A DNA stretch of 64,000 bases, from NCBI GenBank assembly GCA_963576725.1, contig OY755240.1, forward strand, positions 11,081,878 through 11,145,877, in the 5' to 3' direction. Shown here piece by piece: positions 57,873-64,000 of this stretch (position 1 is the first letter of the stretch; every line of letters starts with the position of its first letter). The translations under genes were made by a program, and so were the position numbers. Source of the DNA: Azorinus chamasolen. Taxonomy: Eukaryota; Mollusca; Bivalvia; Cardiida; Solecurtidae. The notes under the pieces are model-generated. The model was not told where the DNA came from. It worked only from the letters and a program-made list of their open reading frames with translations, and searched no databases.

Positions 57873-59397
57873 AAAAAATAATATGCTACACTCTGTTATA
57901 AATGTGACGTAATAGGTCTAGCACTGTATGTTAATGGGCTTTTTCTTTATGGAAAATTATTCTATACAAAGTTTTGTTAACAGCGTAAACCCAAATCATG
58001 CACGAACTGTTGGATCAGGTTCTGCTCTGATTGCTTAGTCCATAGACTTATCTCTTTAGATTCGACCAGGGTTGTCTAGCGTCTCTGTAATCCCTGTAAT
58101 GAATATTCATGAGGTCATGAAATCTTTAATAAATATTCTTAAGAGAAAAAAATGACTAATAAACACGATTTAACACTGTTGGCAGCAGACACCTAATTTG
58201 CTTTAAAATCAATCTCCCAGTCCTTCTCTTCTTATATTAATGGCGTCACGGGCGTTTACAAATAGAGTTGATCCAGATCGTACAGTTCCTTAAGAGCTGT
58301 CTGATCAGGTTCTGCTCTGTTTGTTTATGAAATTTTGTTGATCTAATCCTAATTGATCTGTCAGAGCCAATGATCTATTTGAAAAGTTAACATTGTGAAA
58401 AAAGCCTTCTACATGAATATTCGTGTAAGAAATAATGCAGAGTTTATGAGCACAGGCTATGGCAGTAATTGTCCAACCAAACCTACAGGTATATTATTTC
58501 ATAAGCAAATCGACAAGAACCTGATCAGGGAGCTACAGCAGAAGCTGTCTGATCTGGATGTACTCCTTTTGTAAATTTGTTTCAATAAGTTTGATCTGGG
58601 TCTACTATGTTTGCATTGACATAAACAGGCATGTGGAATGATTTACTCACACATATTTTTTCATCAGGGAAAAAGTTTATCATGACCACAATGATTGATT
58701 ATTTTGATACGCTACTACAGCTACATAAAGGAATGCATCACTACATAATATAAAGGATGCGGGTTTCATGGCCTTGTTATAACCATTGTCCCCTGTCGAG
58801 TATTTGACAAAGGGCAACTATGATAACTGACATCTAGAGACTATTGACCCTGCGTGGGGCATTTCATGTGTAATATGGCGCAGTACAATATGCTCTATTT
58901 ATCACAATGGATTTACAAAGTGACTTTTACAGTCGTCAAAAGTCGTCAATATGAGGGAATGGGTTAAAAGGATCTGTATGAACCACATGGTAACAGTAAT
59001 TCGGTATTTTATAAAACAGTTAACAGAACTACATTAAAACTAAGAGGCACAACACCAGCTTCTGAAGGAGATTGGCAGTTTGACATAGATCATTAATAAA
59101 GGCATCTGGATGATATCAAATTAACTCCTGAGCAATGGAAAGAATGACAAAACAATGTTGTTTTAAAGTGATAATCTCTAATTGCAACGCATTATAAAAA
59201 TGTCTAAAAATTACATAAATCCAATTTTTAACCTGAAAAGAAAACCGATCAAAGAAACGCTAGAGAAGACAAATGTTCATGTGTTTGATATTGAAGACCT
59301 GACTTTTTTCATAAGAATAATTGAACATAACCAACACTATCTATTATGATTTTATTCAAAATGCGTTTATTGTAAAGACTATCACTTTAATGCACTA
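57873..59397. other. Intron or intergenic DNA with worn palindromic MITE cores
   Basis: Cores resembling AGAGTTGATCCAGATCGTAC with CTGCTCTGTTTG lie at about 58265-58325, 58500-58570 and 57995-58040, and a GAGGGAATGGGTTAA end near 58945-58965. I searched the minus strand for the next AKT exon (ALKYSFQ, EYANGGELFFHL) and did not find it. Confidence 0.45.
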
Positions 59398-59878
59398 ACT
59401 CTTTACACCTTTTACTCCTTGAATATTCATGCAAGAAATAATGACATCATGAATATTAATTAGATTAATTGGTAAAATAGCACATGGACATAGGAATGTT
59501 TGGCAACAGCAGAAAATGTAGAATTATGTCTATATTACTTAACCCTTTCCTCCAAAGCTATTTTTAGACCCAACCTCTTTGAATGAATCTACCCAAAAGG
59601 AGCATTTACTAGAGAAAAGTAATTTTTTAGAATTTTGTAGTTTGAAACCATTGTGATAAATAGAGCATTTGCTCCTATAGAAGCAAATGCTCTATTTATC
59701 ACAACAGTTTCAAGAAGTGGTTATTACAGAGGTGTAGAAAGGCGTATTTATGGAGGAAAGGGTTAATATAAATCAAACAAAGCAGACACTGATCAGATGG
59801 CTAGTACAGGAGCTGTCTGATCTGGGTTTCCTCTGTTTGCAACGGCATGGAAAGACATATTTATGGAGTAAAGGGTTG
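59398..59878. mobile_element. CTTTACTCC-subtype TTAA MITE interrupted by a second TTAA MITE
   Basis: The outer element begins TAACTCTTTACACC..TTACTCC and ends TTTATGGAGTAAAGGGTT, with core AAACAAAGCAGACACTGATC. At 59543-59762 it is split by the GAGCATTTGCTCC-core MITE (ends CCCTTTCCTCCA and TGGAGGAAAGGG), which is flanked by TTAA at 59539-59542 and 59763-59766. The outer element ends 18 bp from the 3' side of the kinase exon at 59896. Confidence 0.82.
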
Positions 59879-59895
59879 ACATCAAATATACTTAC

Positions 59896-60834
59896 TGTTA
59901 AAAATGGATGGTTGGTTGTCTGCAGTACTCTATTTTCTGTCAACGTATGAGCAACCTCATCCTGCAAACACAAAATACTTGGTCATGTAGAGATCTGAGT
60001 TTGACAGTATTACTATGACATCCAGCTTTTCAACAGCCAGAAAAAGATGTGTTTGTGAAACACGATGTCCCTAACAAGCACTCTGACCTATAATTTTTAC
60101 CTCTGACCTTGAACTTTGACCCTGCACTACTAAAATGTTGCACCTTTGTGATATAAGTATACATGCCAAGTATGAAGTCTCTATCTCTAACAGTTAAAAG
60201 ATTATGGCCAAAGTTAACTCTTTTTCCTGTTCTGTATTTAATCCAAATTTTAATACCTACTGAATATTCAAAGACATTAAAAATACATTACATGTATGTG
60301 TATACAAGAAAACCTACTTATTCGCTTATCACTATAAGCAGAGTACACATGCAGTGTGGAACTAATAATGTTTTTCATGCGGACTAATTAGGATTCATTA
60401 ACCCTTTACTCCATGAATATTCACTTAAGAAATGATGATATCATGAATATTAATTCAATTATTTTCTTAAAATGGTATATTAACACATGAAATGTTTGCC
60501 AAAGCAGAAATCAGAGTATCATATCTATATCATGTCATAAGCAAATGGACAGACCCTGATCAGACGGCTCCTATAGGAGCCGTCTGATCTGGGTCTACAC
60601 TGTTTGCAACAGCGTAGAAGGCTTTAAGGAGTAAAGGGTTAAACTACCATCCACATATCAGTGATAAGAACTAGTAAAGGTTCTTGGTTCAAGACTACTG
60701 ACCTTCTGTATTATCACAGCTTTCTTCAAAACTTTGATTGCATACAACACATTTGTGGCTTTCTCTTTACACAGGATCACCTTTCCAAATGTTCCTTTTC
60801 CCAGCATTTTCAAGAACTGGAAATCATCTAAGCT
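59896..60834 (-). CDS. AKT/PKB serine-threonine kinase, two consecutive exons (partial gene)
   Basis: Exon a (60703-60834, 44 codons, phase 0) follows acceptor TTCTTGTTTCAG and reads [19 protein letters not shown], then [19 protein letters not shown] and AVIIQK, with donor GTCAGT. It holds the glycine-rich loop (GKGTFG) and the ATP-anchoring lysine (AIK). Exon b (59896-59961, 22 codons) follows acceptor TTTGTGTTTGCAG and reads [22 protein letters not shown], with donor GTAAGT. It contains the alpha-C glutamate region typical of AGC kinases. [14 protein letters not shown] is specific to AKT, and both intron positions (after K of the VI.K segment and after PFLT) match vertebrate AKT genes. AKT acts downstream of PI3K and PDK1 in growth and survival signalling. 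The PH-domain, catalytic-loop and hydrophobic-motif exons were not found here: upstream ones may lie beyond 64000 and downstream ones below 59.8 kb in long introns, or this is a partial copy. Confidence 0.9.
60050..60225 (+). repeat. Single-unit fragment of the GACCTTGACATG tandem-core family
   Basis: Inside the kinase intron: TGACCTTGAACTTTGACCC, TGCACTACTAAAATG, GATATAAGTATACATGCCAA and GTCTCTATCTCTAACAG align with one core unit of the element at 40130-42297. It is truncated on both sides. Confidence 0.6.
60402..60638. mobile_element. TTAA MITE, CCCTTTACTCC subtype, full length
   Basis: TTAA at 60398-60401 and 60639-60642. Ends CCCTTTACTCC and GGAGTAAAGGG are exact complements. The core GACAGACCCTGATCAGACGG, CTCCTATAGGAG is a perfect palindrome. 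It lies in the intron between the two kinase exons. Confidence 0.88.
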
Positions 60835-60902
60835 CTGAAACAAGAAATGACCATGTGATTCACTCTGAGAAGACATATCTGTATGGTCAACCTGGAATTT
60901 AA

Positions 60903-61149
60903 CCCTTTCCCTGTTCTATGTTTTTTTCAATTTTCAATACCTACTGAATATTCATGGAAAAAATAGTTACATTGAAATATGGAATATCGGAAATAGTAGG
61001 TATTTTTTAGAAAGTAAAGAAATAGATCTTTCAAATTCCATTAGCAAACAGAGTAGACCCAGATCAGACAGCTCCTATAGGAGCCGTCTGATCTGGGTCT
61101 ACTCTGTTTGCAGATGCGTGAAAACACGTTTATATGAAGGAAAGGATTA
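60903..61149. mobile_element. TTAA MITE (CCCTTTCCCT subtype), right end worn
   Basis: TTAA at 60899-60902. The right end GGAAAGGATTAG is mutated. The perfect centre AGACAGCTCCTATAGGAGCC is flanked by GTAGACCCAGATC and its complement. It lies 65 bp upstream of the kinase exon start. Confidence 0.8.
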
Positions 61150-61350
61150 GCCTTTTAAGTGTTATGGGTGAAACCGTAATGTCAATTGCAAACTATTTGG
61201 ACTAAGATGAGATACAAGGTAACTCTGCATCACATCAATATCCATACTTTGACACTCTGATACATATTTGAAAGTACATAATATATTAACAGTTAATTTA
61301 GACAGCACTTTCTGCAAAAGGCAGTTTGTTAATTATGCTATTTATAAGGA

Positions 61351-61660
61351 TTAACTCTTTACTCCATGAAACTTCATGTAAATAATAATGACATGAATAG
61401 CAATTGCTGATTTTTTTATAATGGCAAATGAACACCAGTTTGGCCATGGCAGCAAGTGTAACAAGAGCCCCGCAAGCTGTATGTACCTTCCACTAAGCAT
61501 TTTTTTTGTACTTAGTGGTTTTGAAAAATTATTCTTTTCCCTCATATAAACACCTTTTTACACATTTGCAAACAAGAGAAGACCCAGATCAGATGGCTCC
61601 TGTAAGAGTCATCTGATCAGGGTCTACTCTGTTTGCTTATGGATTTATATAGAATTTCCT
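61351..61660. mobile_element. Chimeric or overlapping TTAA MITEs
   Basis: TTAA then CTCTTTACTCC begins a CCCTTTACTCC-subtype copy at 61351. From about 61535 the sequence is instead that of a CCCTTTCCCT-subtype (TTTTCCCTCATATAAACACC, AGAAGACCCAGATCAGATGG and complement) running to about 61650 without a clear right TTAA. Confidence 0.6.
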
Positions 61661-62560
61661 AATGTGAAATTAGATGTAACACGTATTTGACTTAATTACG
61701 ACAAAAGCAAGAGGAGACATTTTTTTAAAAAAAAGAGAAAGACAGAATGAACTGGACAAATATTCTCTATACTGACTTTTGGTGTTGCGTATGTATTCCT
61801 CAATTCAATTCCGTGGACATAATAATAATACATGAGTGTGTGTGTTTAATTCACGTCCAGCATCACATACACATCTGTAAACGTGTAACCGATCTTGTTT
61901 GATTTTTTTCACTTGTGTTACAAATAGGTGTGGTGTTTCTCGCCAGACATCAATGACACTTTTAACCCTTAACCTGCTTGTCGTGAGCGTCGTGTCATGT
62001 ATGCAAACAAACTGGATCCAGATGAGACACCGAGTAACTCAGAGCCTGAGGTGAATCCAAGATGTTTGATACTCAGTCAACATGTCTACAAGAAATATAA
62101 GTGAATTTGTGAAGTTTTAATAAAGAAGCATGTGCAAGCTTTCGTAACAGGCAAAGGGTTACAGGATGTTGCAAATTTAAACTCGAGGTCACTTCCCTAT
62201 CTGTGATTCTATTTATGTTAAAGTAAAATAAATACATAAATAAATAATTTTCTATTTTTTCTGTATTTTGGTGGAATTTTCTTTTTTTCTAAAGTACATA
62301 CATTTATACATAGTACTATGTTACTTAACAAGAACGTCCCATTTCATCTGAACCCACTTTGCCTAGCTACATATGAAATTCATCTAAAGATGTTCGGTTC
62401 TACCTAACAGTTGTTTGGACTAAACTCATGGGCGGGACCCTCATGGTCCCTCTAATCTGAATCTACACTATTTGCTAATGGTCTTGGTCCTAACCTCATA
62501 CTATTTTAAAATTAAAGTTTATGAATAGTGTAAATTCACTGACAGGTAAAGTAAGTTTTA
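61661..62560. other. No exon supported
   Basis: Minus strand was checked for AKT PH-domain landmarks (for example GWLHKRGE, WRPRYF) without success. A worn palindrome core (GATGAGACACCGAGTAACTC) is at about 62022. Confidence 0.4.
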
Positions 62561-62789
62561 TCCCTTCGCTTGCTATTCACGTCAATATACCTACCTGTCC
62601 AACGTGAAAACCCAGATGAAACAGCTCTCATCAGGGTCTGCACTGTTTACAAGTTGATTGTGCAATCAGTGCACTCCACAGCAGCGATTGGACAGCAAAA
62701 TATGTGTACACAGTGGAGATATATGTAATTATACAACAGGGCATGGGTAAAAAAGGAGAAATGTATTTTAAAACTCAGCAAGAGAAGGG
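62561..62789. mobile_element. TTAA MITE, CCCTTCGCTTGC subtype, reverse copy of 33638
   Basis: TCCCTTCGCTTGCTATTCAC at the left, AGCAAGAGAAGGG before TTAA (62790-62793) at the right. The centre has lost part of its palindrome (GAAACAGCTCTCATCAGGG). Confidence 0.75.
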
Positions 62790-62823
62790 TTAAGATTAAC
62801 AAAATTAAAAATTATGTGTTTAA

Positions 62824-63065
62824 CCCTTTCCCTGTTCTTTGTTTACTCAACATTTAAATACGTACTGAATATTTATGGACATAACAGTTATACAAAAATG
62901 TGGAAAGTGAAACATTGTAGACATTTTAGAAAGCAAAGAAACAGATCTATCAAATTCCATTAGCAAACAGAGCAGACCCTGATAAGACGGCTCCTCTAGG
63001 AGCCGTCTGATCAGGGTCTACTCTGTTGGCAAGTACGTGAAAACACGTTTATATGAGGGAAAGGG
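62824..63065. mobile_element. TTAA MITE (CCCTTTCCCT subtype), full length
   Basis: TTAA at 62820-62823 and 63066-63069, 242 bp, exact length match with the copies at 20771 and 46478. Perfect centre GACGGCTCCTCTAGGAGCCGT. Confidence 0.88.
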
Positions 63066-63234
63066 TTAATATTAAGTATCATTGTATTTCACACCTAAAA
63101 TAAACATAACATCCCATAAATAGTTTCCCCTACTCGATAAAGTGTCACTTTATATGGCTAATCCATGGACGTAATGTCTGGAAAAGTGTGAAAATAATGT
63201 GGGTATTTATAGAAACTGTGGTGTCGGATTTGAT

Positions 63235-63340
63235 CTAATTTTGTAAGCAAACAGAACAGACCCTAATTAGACGGTTCCTGTAGGCTCTGATCAGGATCTG
63301 CTTTGTTTGCAGAGGTGTTAATTTAAAGGAAAAGGTTAAT
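63235..63340. repeat. Worn core of a TTAA MITE
   Basis: AGCAAACAGAACAGACCCTA, GACGGTTCCTGTAGG and GCTTTGTTTGC, followed by AAAGGAAAAGGTTAA. The left end is not recognisable. Confidence 0.55.
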
Positions 63341-64000
63341 TTTCTGTGTACATTCCTCCCTCTCAATGGGATCCCTGACTGGCGAGCATCACAAGTGATG
63401 TCACGCAGGGAGATAATCATGTATCGATTTTCAAAATGCACGGTTAGCAGTACAATAAAAACTCAATTTAAATCAAAACTAGATAAAAACGGTCAGAATT
63501 TTCTAAACCTTGGTGTTTAACTAACTGCATACTATCAGAATTTGATGAAAATCAAATCTGTTTATTTGACCTTTAAGTTATAGACCTAGATCTACTACTT
63601 TTAATTTATAAATGTAGTCATACGCTTTTTTTTAACACTGTATTTGGATAAAACATAATCTGCACCGAAATAGAGCAGAGAAACACAAAATAGCACAAAA
63701 TGGCTACGTCATTAAAAAGGTTTCAACCGCGATAAATATGTATTTTGGGAATTCATTTAAACTGATTTAACTTAGAAGACCTATTAGTTACAAAGTAAAT
63801 ATTAGTTTTTTCATACAATTTTAAGATTTGTAATCACCGTCATCAGTTTGATTGCTAAGTGAACCGAAAAGATGAGCGGGACCTGATACGCTACGTAGAA
63901 TCTACGCTGTATGACCTTGGAGACGATTCCAGTGGAGTAGTAATAAACTAATTTCAATAAATAGTTGCGACTTCCGATACATTCTACAAACGAGAATAGC
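63341..64000. other. No supported gene at the right edge
   Basis: No splice-supported exon was recognised on either strand. A CATCACAAGTGATGTCACGC stretch at 63390-63405 resembles that at about 55917. Confidence 0.4.

Noticed and set aside
59773..59895. Continuation of the AKT frame past PFLT
   Set aside because: The donor GTAAGT directly follows; residues after it are intron and MITE sequence.

Overview
This is animal nuclear DNA, most likely from a bivalve mollusc. The main clue is the density of bivalve-type repeats: tandem core blocks that end in an ACGG/ACAG-rich stretch and a terminal hairpin (compare the pearl/CvA elements known from oysters and mussels). The DNA is AT-rich, genes are sparse and intron-broken, there is no prokaryotic gene organisation, and no complete multi-domain gene fits inside the window. 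Species cannot be fixed from the sequence alone.

Layout. Positions 1-5.8 kb are intergenic, with a cluster of near-palindromes (60-560) and a seven-unit tandem repeat element (3.03-4.35 kb). Positions 5.88-10.2 kb hold a decayed histone cluster, all on the minus strand in transcription order H1, H3, H4, H2A. Every member carries frameshifts, stops or lost ends; recognisable histone 3' stem-loops survive behind H4 (consensus), H3 (one base short) and H2A (one mispair). H2B was not found. Positions 10.8-14.6 kb are a transposon park: a CAGTAAAACC MITE, a fold-back element carrying two inward-facing tRNA-like units, a TTAA MITE and a dead Tc1-type element. Positions 15.0-18.3 kb are low-complexity and degenerate repeats plus one unrecognised open frame.

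Positions 18.89-32.08 kb are two nearly identical head-to-tail copies of a 6.6 kb segment. The segment contains two exons of an unrecognised plus-strand gene whose next exon (32.25-32.47 kb) lies just beyond the second copy. Splice phases agree throughout, but an in-frame TAA interrupts exon 2 in both copies, so the gene is either very short or broken.

Positions 33-58 kb are repeat-dominated: TTAA- and TA-flanked palindromic MITEs, five large copies of a hairpin-ended element with 165 bp core units, other tandem-core elements (one interrupted by a hAT element with a clear 8 bp target duplication), and a 312 bp satellite array with two alternating monomer types. Two small minus-strand candidate exons lie at 46.4 and 52.8-53.2 kb.

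Positions 59.9-60.8 kb contain the clearest intact coding signal: two consecutive minus-strand exons of an AKT/PKB kinase (glycine-rich loop, ATP lysine, then the start of the alpha-C region) with good splice sites at the positions used in vertebrate AKT genes. No other AKT exon was recognised. The kinase introns and the right end of the window are packed with TTAA-flanked palindromic MITEs.
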